Assembly (NCBI GenBank): GCA_947685225.1
Contig: CANTUV010000009.1
Span: 2,728,001 to 2,792,000, forward strand
Direction of reading: 5' to 3'
DNA: 64,000 nt
Origin: Garcia nutans
Lineage: Eukaryota; Streptophyta; Magnoliopsida; Malpighiales; Euphorbiaceae
Shown here: piece after piece, positions 43,397 to 56,290 of the stretch
How positions within the stretch are numbered: position 1 is the stretch's first letter
Layout of the letters: each line of letters starts with the position of its first letter
Translations under genes and position numbers: made by a program
The notes under the pieces: generated by a model
What the model was told of the DNA's origin: nothing
Databases searched by the model: none
The model's input: the letters and a program-made list of their open reading frames with translations, nothing else

Positions 43397-46300
43397 ATGT
43401 TGTTCATAAAATTGAAGAATTTATCAACAAACAAATAATTTATCGGTAAATATAATCTGTAACTTATATGAATATAATTTGTTGATGAATTATACATATT
43501 TATTGACAAATACAAAATTTGCAGATAAATTTTCTTAATTTTTTTATAATTTATAGGTTAAATTTTCTAAAAAATTATACTTTTTATAATTCTTTTTAGA
43601 AGTTTACTAATAGAATGGTTATCTATTGGTAATTATTTACTTATAATTATATATATATTCACATGTATTTTTTTTTTATAATCAAACTAAATTATTATTA
43701 TTAATATAAAATAGGGAAAAACAAATTTATGGGATAGGATAGAACAACCCAAAGCAAAGCCCAAAAACCTACCCAACCTACAACAATCCCACAAAAATAA
43801 AAAAATAAAAACCTCGAAACCTCAAAATACAAAACTAGAATAACCCAAAACCAAAGAGCGACAGAGTTAGCATCAAAAAGCGACGGACCTAGAAGAGAAT
43901 TTGCTTCAAACTATCAGCCCCAAACCTCAACCATCAAAGAAAGCTCCATCCCATCAACAATGCTCCCTCCGATTCTACATAATAGAGATAAATTATAAAC
44001 CAAAAAAAAGTCTGAAAACTTATAGGTACAAAAAATAGATATGCCTTCCACAAAACACAAAATTGGCAGACGTGATCCCAAGAATCCATATAAACTAGAA
44101 TCAGGAGGCATATGCGCATAATGGAGAGTCTAAGAACGTCAGACACTCACCAGCTCCAACTCTAATTCTATGTATTTATTGAAAGAAAAAAAATTAGGTA
44201 AAATTGATAAATTTTTTACACTTACCGATAAAATTGAAAGAAAAAAATTACCATCAGTTGTATTTATTGTTAAATTTTTTACACTTACCGATAGGCTATA
44301 AATCAATTGATAGATTCAGTTGCAAAATATGGGCATTAAATTTTGGTACTACATTTATCGATAAAAAGAGTTTTGTCCACAAATATTCAATTGATAGAGC
44401 ATTGATAATTTTGTTATATTTTTCTTTCCTTTTTTTTTCGAAATTCATGGATAATTGGAAATATTTTTGTTTTCGAAATTCATGGATAATTGATCAGTGA
44501 TTGGCAATATAAAAAAAAATTCTATAGCTAAATTTCGTTGCTAAGTTGATAGATTATTGTAGCGAGCCTTTCTCATTCCTTCATATCCTTTCCTTAATTA
44601 ATTGGTGTACCATAATAAATTTTGCTATACATTCATCGGAATATAGTCTCCACATATAGAAAAATTAGGTAGAATAAATATATTTTATTGACATGCTTAA
44701 AATTATTTAATGATTTAACTGCTACTAATGAATTTAATATATTTTGTTTTTAATTGTGATTAATTTATTTTAAAAAAATAATAATATTAGAATTCTAAAA
44801 GATTAGGATATAAATTGAAAGGATCGTTATATTTTTCACTGCAAGAAATAGAAGATTATCCATGAAATATTCTGTCATAATCAAGTTTTTAAAATTGGTA
44901 AAGTAATTTATAGACGGAACAGCTCTAAAATAGAAATTAGGAAAAATCTTATCGATAATAATATACCGACGAGAAGAAGCTTTTGTCAGTTTGTAACCTG
45001 TCCAAAGACTTCATTTCTCCATCTATTATGAATAGATATTTTAATTGATTTTTATTTATTTAAATTAATATTTTTTAGCCACGTGGTTAGTACTTTTTTT
45101 ACACTGTTTATTGATAGAATGTTATTTTTTATTTTTGACTGTAATCCATTAGCAAATTGATTTTTAAATTTAAATTGTATTTGTTATACACTTTAAATAA
45201 TTAAAAAAAACCTATTTAGTAAATTACTTAGAAAACAAAAAAAAATATAAGGTACTATATAAAATTATATATAATAGTAATAAATTGAAATTAATTTAGA
45301 ACACTTATGGTGCATTTAGTAAATTATTGAGAAAATTAATTATTGAGAATATATTTTACAGAAGTATATTACATTGATTATATTTTACTGAAAAAATTAT
45401 ATTACTGTGTTTAGAAGATGCAACAAAATACTAAAAAAATAAATTAAAAAATATTAACTTATTTTGTTGCAATCCAACTTTACAGAATAATTTTGGTAAT
45501 ACCTAAATCATCTTTATAACATCTCTTTCTTGTTTTATCATATATTAAATTAAGAATGTGATTATTTTTTGACATGTGGACCTCTTAATCTACTTTTTCA
45601 GTAAAATATTTTTTAAATTTTCTCCCAAGTAAAATATTTTACCAATTGGTTGATAAAATTTAGTGGATCCAACATTTTATGTTATATATATCATTTACAA
45701 ATAAATATATTATTATTGATCAAATAGGATTATGCAGTCAATTTTCTTAAAATTTGGTAAATTACTGAGAAAATTGATTACTGAAAATATATTTTACAGA
45801 AGTATATTACATGGATTGTATTTTACTGAAAAAGATAATATTACTATGTTTGAAATATACAACAAAATATTAAAAAAATATTAATTTATTTAGTTGTAAC
45901 TTAATTTTACAGAAAAAGTTTAAGTAATACATAAACTACCCTTATAATATTTTTTGCTTGTTTTATCACATCTTAAATTACGGATATGATTATCTTTTGA
46001 TATGTAGGCCTCTCAATCCACTTTTACAGTAAAATATTTTCTCTATTCTCTCCTAAATAAAATATTTTATAAATTAATTATTAAAATTTAACGAGTCTAA
46101 TATTTTATTTTAAATAAATTATTTATAAATAAATATAATATTATTAATTATATATAATTATATAATCAGCTTTTTAATATTCTTATATAACTATACGAAC
46201 TAATATATTATATATTATTGTGATCGGTGGAGTAGCTGAAGCACCGAACTTCTATGGTTGGCATGGGAAAAACTTCTCTGATTTTTGCGCCTTTCTATAG

Positions 46301-46890
46301 TTTAGTCCTATGTGATAAAAAAAAATAACTATTTAGTATTCTAAAATTTATAAATTACATATTAATTTAAATTTATACCGTATATATTCACTAAAAATAA
46401 AATGCTCTCTTTTCAATTTTGAACTGAAGACCTCTAATTAATGGAGATAAAATTCTCTACCATCTCATTTGGAATTTTTTTTTATTATTTTATCTGCATA
46501 ATATGAATTACTATTTAGGAAATTATAGCAAGCAACTTGCTTCAAAACTCCGTAAATATTAACCATTAATAATTCTTTTCACACAAGCCAAAAAAAAAAT
46601 TGCTATCTTTATCGCGGTAAAATTAAATATTATTTTACACTGTGTCAATGTCTACATTCAAGTCTTTCTTTTTACTAAAATATTCCAAATCACAGTCGTT
46701 TTACTTTAACATTTAGAAATATCAGCCAAATGTTTCTCATCAGACTTGTAGTTTTCGATCATAATTTTTCAACGTAACATTTTGTTTTTTTGTTTTTTTG
46801 TGACTCATTGCTTACCATTCCTATATGGCTTTTTTTTGTTCAGACTTATCTATATAGCTTAGATGTTTCAAATTCCAAAATATTGAATTC
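43397..46890. repeat. BURP spacer, copy C of the segmental duplication (no gene left)
   Basis: Collinear with 30,001-32,650: TTTATCAACAAACAAATAAT, CAGTTGCAAAATATGGGCAT, the CACTA-like end, GATCGGTGGAG block (46,219), GCAACTTGCTTCAAAACTC, and finally the BURP promoter (ATAGCTTAGATGTTTCAAATTC, 46,855). The similarity ends before any ATG, so exon 1 and the whole BURP gene are missing. 43,640-44,170 (CAACCCAAAGCAAAGCCC...) is an insert absent from copy B. Confidence 0.7.
45316..46175. repeat. Tandem repeat of about 436 bp, two copies
   Basis: TTTAGTAAATTATTGAG..., TTTTACAGAAGTATATTACAT, ATTTTACTGAAAAA, CTTGTTTTATCA at 45,316-45,740 recur in order at 45,752-46,175. Absent from copy B (about 31,600-31,760), so inserted or amplified after the duplication, or lost there. 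Confidence 0.6.
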
Positions 46891-47790
46891 TAAACATAAC
46901 CGAAATTTAAATAAACGTTTTAACCATTATATTTAATTTTTAATTATTATATCAATAAATATATATTTTTAATAAAAAAATAAATATAACTCATTATTAA
47001 AATTAATTTTAATTAAAATATATTATTAAAATATAAAATTATATTTTAAATTCAAATATAATTCATCAAAATAATTTAATATATATATAATTTATAATTG
47101 ATATATAAATTATAATGGTATTATAAATTTATGAATTATTTATATATTTAATATAAATAATTTATAGTTAATTATTTGGTAAACAGAATCAAACTATTTT
47201 TTAATAATAAAAATTGAAATTGAAATTAGAATTCAAAAAAAAATTAAAGATTTAAACTTAAACCATCCACCTAATTAATCATAATTTTTTATTTAATTTA
47301 ATTAATTTTAATTTAATTTTTAATTTAATCAATTTTTTTTATCACGTTAATTGAACCTAATTCACCCGTTCTAACGGTCTTTAGAATTGACGTTTACCTG
47401 CAATTACTGAATTAGGACCCGAATTTTTCACGGCTCAACTGATGATTATGAAAGATTTCAAGCATATACGAGTCTGGCAATTACGTTTAAATTTCATTTT
47501 TTTTTTCAGTCCAGTTTCATTAAATATCTTCTTACATAAATGCATATATGACATTGACAGACTCAACGCAAAGTCATTAATTTCTAATTTGAAATTACAT
47601 ATATGAAAGCAAAATATCACAATATTTTTCGATTTTTTTATATATAACATTTATATTATGTGAAATCTAATTGTGTATGGCATAGCATATAAAAATTGAT
47701 AATAAACTTGGCCTATTATCTTATCATTCCTTTACCAAAACATGCATTTTCACAGGTTTATTGTTAGCTTCCTTTTACCTTATTCTTTTT
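46891..47790. other. AT-rich sequence, no gene recognised
   Basis: Nothing coding. Long A/T runs; the 71-codon minus frame at 47,435 has no family resemblance. Confidence 0.35.
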
Positions 47791-49330
47791 AAACTGCAAG
47801 TACTCAGATTGTTCACAAATAATATAGTAATAAGTAGAGTATCATTATGATAAGAAAGATGATTCTAAGTATTAAATAATTAAATTTGTTATTATTTGGA
47901 TAAAAGAAATTGATTTAGAATTAAGGAATGAATTAATTATAAATAAAATATTTAAATTAAATTTTAATGATAATTGACTAGAGAAGACCACCTTAATTAA
48001 TTTACTATAATTTTTTTAAAGTATTAATTTAATTTAAGTTCTTCATTGATTAATGGTCGGATTCTCCTAATTTAAATTTTAGTCTCTCTCAAATACTAGA
48101 ACTAATATTGAATTTAACCTTGCGTCTATATTTGTGATCATAAGAATTTAAATCAATTCATTAAGACTTATGAGAATCTTATATCACTCTCTTAAGTGTT
48201 TACCTTATTTATAGGTGAAAAATTAACTTAAGATTATTACATTTTTGAACTAATGTTATGTTTTCACTTTTGTCTCATCGCATAACATTTCAATACAATT
48301 AATTATTGGCCAAGTAATTAAAGAATTAAGATAAAAAATATTAAATTAATCAAAAGATAATTTAATTAAATCAAATAAATATTAATAACTCCATAGTAAT
48401 ATTAATATAAAGGCCAACCCTAAATAAAAATTTAACTACTCATATTTGAAATTAAAGCAAAAAATAATTAAAGACAATAATTGAAAGCATTGAAAATTAA
48501 AGAACAAGAAACATCAAACTCTAATTCTTCTTTGGGTTGAGAAAGAACTCCACTTGAAACTTGAATCTCTTCTTGAAATCAAACTTCACACTTTCTCCCC
48601 AAAGAAGCTATAACTCTAAAATGAAGTTGATTTTATGGATGGATTAATTCATGGATCATGAAGTGGATGATTGAATGCCCCCTCAAAGCTTTGAGAACAC
48701 TTGCTTATATAGAGGTTTGGAGGCTTGCTTTTGATAGTGGAGAAATTATTTTAACTCATTTCCTTGAAACATGAATTATTTTGCTCCTTAAATCTGGTTA
48801 TCAAACTCCTTTTTGCTTCCACGAGTGTGGCCTTTAATGACATGGTCATGGCCTAGTGGGAATGTGATGTCTTGCCAACTTTCTGCTTACTTTTTGTCCC
48901 CCACGAGCGTATCCTTTTGGTTGCCACGACTGTGGCTTTTGATCTGCCTTCTGCAACTCTGTTCTTTTCTTTTTGGATAGCAAGCATTTTTATCCTACGG
49001 TCGTGGCTTCTTGATTCCCACAGTTGTGGGTTTGCAAATGATTTTGGAAGTCCATCTTGTTTTGTTCCCTCCTTCAGGCAATAACATTTTCATTCCCACA
49101 ACTATGGCTTATACATTATCACGGTCATGGGTTTGATTTGTCTTCTGGATTCTTTTTTTTTTCTTTTTATTCTAGCAAATTGAATTCAAATTCCAGAGTC
49201 GTAGTGATCAATAGCCACAGGCGTGGCATTCTTATTTCCTTATTTTTCTCCATTTTCGTATGATTTTCTATTAAAATCCTGTAGCTTGATCCCCCATGCT
49301 AAAATGATGGGAAGTCTAACTTCCATCAAA
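47791..49330 (-). mobile_element. Decayed Athila/Tat-type LTR (minus strand)
   Basis: At 47,815-47,950 GTTCACAAATAATATAGTAATAAGTAGAGTATC then TTCTAAGTATTAAATAATTAA is the reverse of a common Athila/Tat U5 end. 48,480-48,720 carries a leader-like part (GAACAAGAAACATC, ATATAGAGG). 48,829-49,227 is a palindrome array. Boundaries are not defined and no coding sequence is attached. Confidence 0.4.
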
Positions 49331-49439
49331 GCAACTTCATCTAATTCAATTGAAAATAATTTTAGAATAACCCTAAATATTAGTCAAGATTCAATCCTAT
49401 CATTTATCAAAATCTTTATATCTATAAAATGATGAAATC
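49331..49439. other. Short intergenic stretch
   Basis: Nothing recognised. Confidence 0.3.
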
Positions 49440-49863
49440 TATTTTGTTGGATTGGATAACACAAGCATTTTGATTTGCACAGACAAACAAATCATTGTTG
49501 AATCATTACAAGTCAATATTGATAATGATTCTTATTACATCAATCTCTCAAAGGAATTTTGCTCCATCAAAAATCTGATGTTTTCAACACCGTGTAATGA
49601 TAAACCACCTCTGTCCAGCAAGTCGCCAACCTCTTCATCACCTGCCTGTAATAATTCTGATGATCGGCAGCTGAACTCCTCATTGCCGGCAATCCTTGGG
49701 GACATCACTAGTGCTGCTTCACCTCACCTGCACATGTCTTCTCATGTTGTGCCAGCCTGTAAGGTGCCATCAGTTGTTGTTCCCAACTTTTAGCAAGAGA
49801 CACCTGCTTTTGTTCCCCACTCTCAGCAAGGTGCCACTAGTTCTGTTGTGCCAAATGTTAGAA
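49440..49863 (+). other. Ser/Pro-rich open region, target of a copia insertion
   Basis: A 113-codon frame (49,452-49,793) reads SSKSPTSSSPACNN, LPAILGDITSAASPH; after one TAG (49,791) the same sense continues QETPAFVPHSQQGATSSVVP, up to the copia LTR at 49,864. Composition is unlike the AT-rich surroundings and resembles the low-complexity linker between integrase and reverse transcriptase of copia elements. That assignment is a guess. Confidence 0.35.
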
Positions 49864-50096
49864 TGTTGTGAAATGGGGTACACTTTTATAACTAAAGTAG
49901 AAATGAGAAACAAAATAAAAATAACGAATACCAAAGTTTTACGTGAAAAAATCTTTAAATTAATTGGAGCAAAAAAACAACGGGCTAATTGTAGAAGAAT
50001 TTTATTATTGCAAAAAATTACAATAATTTCTTTCTAAAATAAGGAGAGCACAATTGACAATACTCTCTCTTATAATAGAAGAAATTAAACACTCTC

Positions 50097-51533
50097 TGAT
50101 GGGTGTCGAAACCACCAAAAATTAATTAACCTACTTTAATGATTTTGTGTATAGTAATAAGTAGGGTCGATTCCACAGAGACTGAATTGTGTCACTTGAT
50201 TTTGCTAAAAATAAAGGGGGGGTTTAAAATGCAATTATGATAAATAACTTAAATTCAATGAATAAAAATATCAGCTCAAAGAACGTTCATAATTCACTGC
50301 ATAATTTGATCACAGACAAAACATATGATTTTATTTTAGATTAAATAATTAACATAGATTTATTAAAAAGCAAAATAAATCTTCCACTTCCCTATATTCA
50401 TCAATTAAAGCCCAGCACTTTTATTGAATCTAGTTATTAATTGAATTGGTATTAAGCAATCCTCAACAAACTAATAACTGCATTGCAATAGGAAGTAGTT
50501 AAGCTTGAATAATAATTTATGAAGCATAAATCATTTAATTCACCCTATTGTTTCTTTAGGTTTTTATTAAAAACTTGGATCATAATTAATAAAACCTAAT
50601 TGCTACTAGTATCACTCTTCATAACAATTACGGATTAAGAAGAATGATTAGCGATTAATCATAATAAACGATCAACTATTAGGCCTTCTTAGTTGAATAT
50701 TTATCATATAAAAAAATAATATCAAGAAACAATAGATATTTAATCAAAATAAAGAAATTATAACCTGGCCTCACAAATTACGCAAATGAACTTGAAGTCT
50801 TTGAGCTGAATTTAAAACTTAGCCACTCATGTTGTGGCTTACAACAGCAAAATACAAAGAAAATTAATAAAACAACAAGGGAGAGGAGATGATTTCAGAT
50901 GGATCTCCAAGGCATACAAATGAAGGTATTTATAGCCAAGCTTGGCTGTACAAAGTGGTTTAATAATTAAAATGCCACCTAATTTCATCATTATTGCATT
51001 GTTGTAATGGACAGCATGTTTGCCACCACCTTCAGTCTCTTTTTCGTGCACATTAGTTGATTCCCAGCCGCTGGAATAATTTTTTCCTTTTAGGTCTATC
51101 CATTAGCTTTCCAAATCATATTTTTATGTCCAATTTGGACATCCACAACTCATCTTATGATTTTAATACTAAAGGTGGTGCAGATCAGATGGACAGCATG
51201 GCTGTCACCACTTTGAAGCTCTTTTTAGTCCACATTCCTTCATTATTAGCATCTGGAGTTTTTTTTTTCTTGTAGGTCTGTTCATTAGCTTTTAGTTGAG
51301 TCATTTTTCACCCAAATTGGAGACCTACAAATTAAAATATCCTTTTAAAAATCAAGGCAACGGTCAAATTTATTATAATGCTGAAATTTCTTTATTTTAA
51401 AACATTTATTCACAACACTCTTAAAATAAAATCTATTTTATTTAAAAACACTTTATTTGCATAAATTAAGCTTCAAATAACTCAAAACAATTAAATATAA
51501 TGAAAATAAAAATATATAAATTTGTATTTATCA
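50097..51533 (-). mobile_element. Solo LTR of an Athila-family element
   Basis: 1,437 bp. On the minus strand it begins TGATAAATAC and ends GGTTTCGACACCCATCA, the same end as the Athila LTR (GGATTCGACACCCATCA). AATCCGTAATTGTT and a hairpin with AGCCAC/GTGGCT (50,821-50,839) are also shared in position. It is flanked by CTCTC on both sides (50,092-50,096; 51,534-51,538), a 5-bp target duplication, and sits inside a copia LTR. No internal sequence is attached, so LTR-LTR recombination removed it. Confidence 0.85.
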
Positions 51534-51889
51534 CTCTCTCTCTAATAAAAGGAAAGATAATATTTAGGAGAAATCTCACTTTTTTCTCTAAAACTCTCTA
51601 ATAATTTTTGGGATAAATTTCAAGTGAAAGCTAAATAGTTTATATAGGCTTCAAAAATGGGTTGATAGAATTTTATCAATGGTTAGGTAACTCATTTATC
51701 TAAATTAGGCACCTCAATTTTTGACATTCATTACCTAAGTTAGACACCTCCATTTTTTACCAAAAATTATCTAAGTTAGGCATCTTCATTTTTTACTTCA
51801 CAAAATGGACTTTACTACAACATATCTCTCACTTAAAGTCACTTTTTGTAATTCTTATATCCTTTCTACACTTGCTATCTCCATATTAC

Positions 51890-52919
51890 TTACGTATCTA
51901 CTAGGCTTAAAGAGGATCGACACCAAATGAACTTGTTATTATTAATCGGCTTTGTTAACATATCTGATATGTTAATTTTTGTATGAATTTTTTGTATATC
52001 CACAATTTCTTCTTCTACCTTCTCACGAATGAAGTGATATTGAACTCGTATGTGTTTTATCTTTGAATGAAATGTTGGATTCTTTGTCAGATGCAAAACA
52101 CTCTGACTATTACAAAATAGAACATTCTTATCTTGTATGTATCCGAGCTCCTCCAGTAGCAATTGCAACCATATTGCCTCTTTGCTAGCTTGGGTAGCTG
52201 CGATACATTCTGCATCCGTTGTAGAAGTAGCCACAATAGATTACAATTTTGAAACCCAGCTTATAGCTCATCCAGTAAGAGTAAACACATAACCTGAGGT
52301 AGACTTGCTCTTGTCAAGATCACCTATATAGTCTGAATCAACATAGCCTCTGATAATAAAGTCTAGTTCACCATAACATAATGCAACATTTGAGGTACCC
52401 TTGATGTATCTCAGGATCCTCTTTACAGCACTCTAATGCTCTTTACTAGAATTTTTCATGTACCGACTAACCACTGCTGCTGCTTGTGCAATATCTGGTC
52501 TTGTACAAATCATATCGAACATTAAGCTACCCACTGTTGATGCATATGGTACTCGAGATATTTCTATCCTCTCTGCTTCATTGCTAGGACTCATACTTGA
52601 GGATAACTTCAAATTAATAAGAAGATGGGTAGAAATTGATTTACAATCTTGCATATTGCAGTGCCTTAAAATTGTCTTCAAATAATTTTTTTGAGAAAGT
52701 TATATCTTCTTATTACTTCTGTCTCGGTAATTTTTCATCCCTAGAATCTTGTTTTCTAGTCTCAAGTCCTTCATTTCAAACTCTCTAGCCAACTGTGTCT
52801 TTAAGTCTGTAATAAGATCTTTTTTGGGGCCTGCTACTAACATGTCGTCAACATATAATAACAGAATAATGAAGTTACCATCACAAAATCTCTTGTAGTA
52901 AACACAAGGATCTAAACTA
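51890..52919 (-). pseudogene. Copia pol remnant: reverse transcriptase end and RNase H
   Basis: In order on the minus strand: DPCVYYKRFCDGNFIILL, YVDDMLVAGPKKDL (catalytic DD), LAREFEMKDL, ILRHCNMQDCKSISTHL, PYASTVGSLMFDMICTRPDI, RNase H VDSDYIGDLDKSKSTSGYVF, MATSTTDAECIAATQASKEA, VLHLTKNPTFHSKIKHI, ISDMLTKPI, ending LSLVDT. There are stops near 52,700 and 52,240 and a frame change, so it is dead. The last part is in the usual position just before the LTR. Confidence 0.82.
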
Positions 52920-54930
52920 TTATATAATTATATTTTATTCAATATTTGAGTAAGCCTTATGTATTGGAGAGAGTTCGTTAAGAGTACTTTGTAATTTTGT
53001 TTTAGGCTCACATTATAACTCGTAATTAAGTGAGATTGTGTGATTACCTTGGATTAATTTAGAAAAGTGTTATTTTATTTTCTAAATTTTGTATCTCTCT
53101 AATTTGATTAATGAATTTTTCTTCTTTGCGCCATTTGACATAGATTTATGACGAACCACATTGAATTTGTTATCTTCTCTATTTTTTCATTGCATCCTTG
53201 GTATTATCTAAAATTAACTTTTAAATTGATCATAACATTATAATATATTATTTTATAAATTAATTTTTTAATAAAATTTTCTTTATTACAAATGATTAAA
53301 TTTTTTCTATATATTAGTTTTTAAAATATTTTATCACTTTTATTCGTTTATTTTTCTAATAGCATAATCATTTTTCACTTCAATACATTTTTTACAATTT
53401 TATAAATTTTCACAACTATAAAAATACTTGTGTTTATAATTTGATATTATTTAGGAAGACTTATTAGATAAAACTTTCAATTATGTTTTAGCAAATAATT
53501 AGGAATACTTCTTCAATAGAATTTATATTCTTCCTATTCAAGTCAAGTACTCTTATATATATAGTCTCAAGATGTAACTATTTGAGTAAAGAAAAAGATG
53601 TAACTATTTTGTGATTTTTTGCATTAGGCTTATAGTTTGATTTGTAATTCCGTAAGATTGTGTGAGATTTTTGCGTGTAATTAGGATAAGAGCTTGAACG
53701 TTCCCTTTTGTCCTTGTATTTCTCAGCTTTTTAGTAAATTTTGTTTTTCTTCACTGCATGTTAAATTTCTGCTTGCTCTTTTATTTTTCTCAATTTACTT
53801 CATTATTTATTTTGTTGTTCATATCAAGTCAATCCATATAAATATTTTTGAGGTCTTTTATTTCTAACAAGAGGTCTCAAATCTTAGTAAAATTTATTTT
53901 GAATTTATGGCGATGGTAAAATTTGACATTGAGATGTATGATTGCAATTGATTTTGCTTTGTAGGCATGTTTAAGCATTGTTTGGACTTGTTTACTATTT
54001 ATCATATTTGAAATAAGTCATTGATAGCTTAATGGAGACGGTAGAGAAAAATTCTACTAAATTGTTGAAGATTTGACAAATTGAAAAATTTGAAGATGTG
54101 AAGATTTTGTAATCCTTCAATTTCCGGCAAGATAGAGATTGTTGGGATTGTTGACAATTATATGACTGAGATTTTGAGTCAAGGTGGAGATTATTAGGAG
54201 TGTGCTTGAAAATCCTAATAGGATTTAGAAGAAGAGTTTTTTCCTATTTTGTATGTGGAAAATATTCCTAAATTGATTGAAAATTTTTTTCCTACATAAA
54301 TTAGAATTCATATTTTAATGTTATTCCCCTTATTGAGTTTTGATTAATGGTGAGTAATATTATAAAGATGAGTATTATAAGATAAGTTCTTGAAGAGTTT
54401 TTGTGTAATCATGTAATTATCTTTTATCTAATATTTGAGCAAGACTTATATATTGAAAGAATTCGTTACGAGCACTTTGTGATTTTGTTTTAGGCTTACA
54501 GTGTGACTTGTAATTCTATGAAATTATGTGAGTACTTTGGGTTAATTTGGAACAAGTGTTTTAGTGTTATTTCCTTTTTAAAAATTTATATATCTCTCTA
54601 GTTTGATTAGTAATTTTTTTTTTATTCGCCTATAGATGTAAACTTATGTTGAACTATGTAAAATTTATTTTTATCATTGCTCAAAGTATTATCTCACATT
54701 AACTTTTGAATCAATCCTAACGTTTAAAATCTATTCTTTTTTAAATTAATTTTTTAATAAAAACTTTCTTTATTACAAAAAATTAATTTTTCTTCTACAC
54801 ACTAATTTTTAAAACATTTTATCACCTTTATTCGTTTATTTTTCTAATAGCATAATTATTTTTCACTTCAATGCAATTTTGTACAATTTTATAAATTTTC
54901 ACAACTATTAAAATACATGTACTTGTAAAA
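52920..54930 (+). mobile_element. Cluster of decayed copia LTRs with a gag start
   Basis: 52,925-53,440 and 54,415-54,925 are two collinear copies of an LTR right part plus flank (AATATTTGAGTAAGCCTTAT / AATATTTGAGCAAGACTTAT; TTTTAGGCT; TTTTCTAATAGCATAAT). Between them, 53,445-53,875 is a related LTR, followed by ATGGCGATGGTAAAATTTGAC (53,907; start of copia gag, MVKFDIEMYD) and, after a large deletion, AAGGTGGAGATTATTAGGAG (54,183), a polypurine tract and LTR start. Best read as one or two heavily deleted copia elements. Confidence 0.5.
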
Positions 54931-55604
54931 ATTACACCTCTATTAAGTAAAAAAAAAAAGTATTATGTGAATTGAACTATTATTATGAAATGTGATTTAT
55001 TTTAAGAATTATAAAACATATTTGATGAGTAACGTTTGATGTTTTATTAAATAAATTTAACTATTTAAATTTTAAAACATATGTTAGTATAAATTGTAAA
55101 ATTATGTATAATATAATTTAAACTATTATATTAAACTGAGTACATAAGGTTTGTGTAATAGAAATAGAGCGCACGAAAGATATCTATATTAAACTGCTGT
55201 AAGAAAATAACTAAGGCAAATTACCGCTTATATTTCAAAAGTTTTTGTTTTTTATGAGAATTTTTTTATCATTTTATAAACTTATTATATGATAAATTCA
55301 TAATATTTTAATAATTACTTATAAAAATTATTATATATATAATAAACTCATAATTAAGATTGTAATCGAATCAAATCGAAATAAACTTTGAAAATATCAA
55401 GGCTTAGCTCGGTATAAAATACTAGAGTTTGAGTTCAATCGAGCCTGAATCAACTATCTATTCTTTTAACCAACGATTTTTTGATATTTTTCTTAACTAT
55501 CTATTCTTTATTAAAAATTTAAAGAATTATAAAATAAATATCAAACACATTTAAAAGGTATCAAACTAGGTAAAGAAGTTTCGAAAGGATAAAAAAATAT
55601 TAAA
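54931..55604. other. AT-rich sequence, no gene recognised
   Basis: Nothing coding or repeat-like that I can name, apart from AAAATTTAAAGAATTATAAAATAAATATCAAACAC at its end, which belongs to the SufE-5' repeat units (compare 57,407). Confidence 0.35.
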
Positions 55605-56259
55605 AAAGGAAGAAAAAATGAAAGTTAATTGAAATAATTTCATCCGAAGGAGACTTTGAAAAATTAAAAAAAAGGAAGAAAAAATGAAAGTTAATTGAAA
55701 TAATTTCATCCGAAGGAGACTTTGAAAAATTAAAAGTTAATTGAAGATGTGAATTGACAGAAATCATGTCTTCTACAGTCTCTATACTTCTCTTCATTCA
55801 TTCAAAACTATAATCACTTCTAGAAAATCCAATTCAGAGGAAATTTATCTCTGATTAAACATTTTTTTAATTAAAAAAATCCCTTTAATTTTGTACTGTG
55901 ACTCAGATTTGATAGGTCCCTTCCCTCTGTGTATGGCATTTTTCTTCATCATTTCTTCACCACTTTTTCATTAAGTTACAGGTTTTATTTATGATTTTGG
56001 ATTTGTTGGATGTTTATTTTGTATGGATTTGCCTTTTTTATTTTTTATTTTATTTATGTTTGTACGTTGAGAAAATGAAGAAATTTAATTCATAAGTTTG
56101 ATATTTTTCTTTCTCATGATTTTAGATTTATTTGATTTGATTAATGATTTTGTATAAACTAATTTCTGTCTATTTGATTCCTTAGTAAATGAAAATTTGA
56201 TCATGAGTGAGGCAAGATGATATCAATGACTTTCTGGTTTTGATTATTGGTTATCACTG

Positions 56260-56290
<31 letters not shown>

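Larger units (their letters stand above)
49864..52919 (-). mobile_element. 5'-truncated Ty1/copia element with 3' LTR
   Basis: Minus strand: reverse transcriptase and RNase H (52,919-51,890), then polypurine tract AAGTGAGAGATA (about 51,834-51,823), then a 3' LTR beginning TGTTGTAGTAAAG (51,822) and ending TTTCACAACA (49,864). The LTR is split by a solo LTR at 50,097-51,533; without it and one target repeat it is about 517 bp. A TATA-like CTATATAAACT lies near 51,640. The 5' half of the element is gone; the break at about 52,919 abuts other copia LTR sequence. Confidence 0.75.

Noticed and set aside
52433..52685. Plus-strand frame at 52,458-52,685
   Set aside because: It is antisense to copia reverse transcriptase, which has clear motifs on the minus strand.
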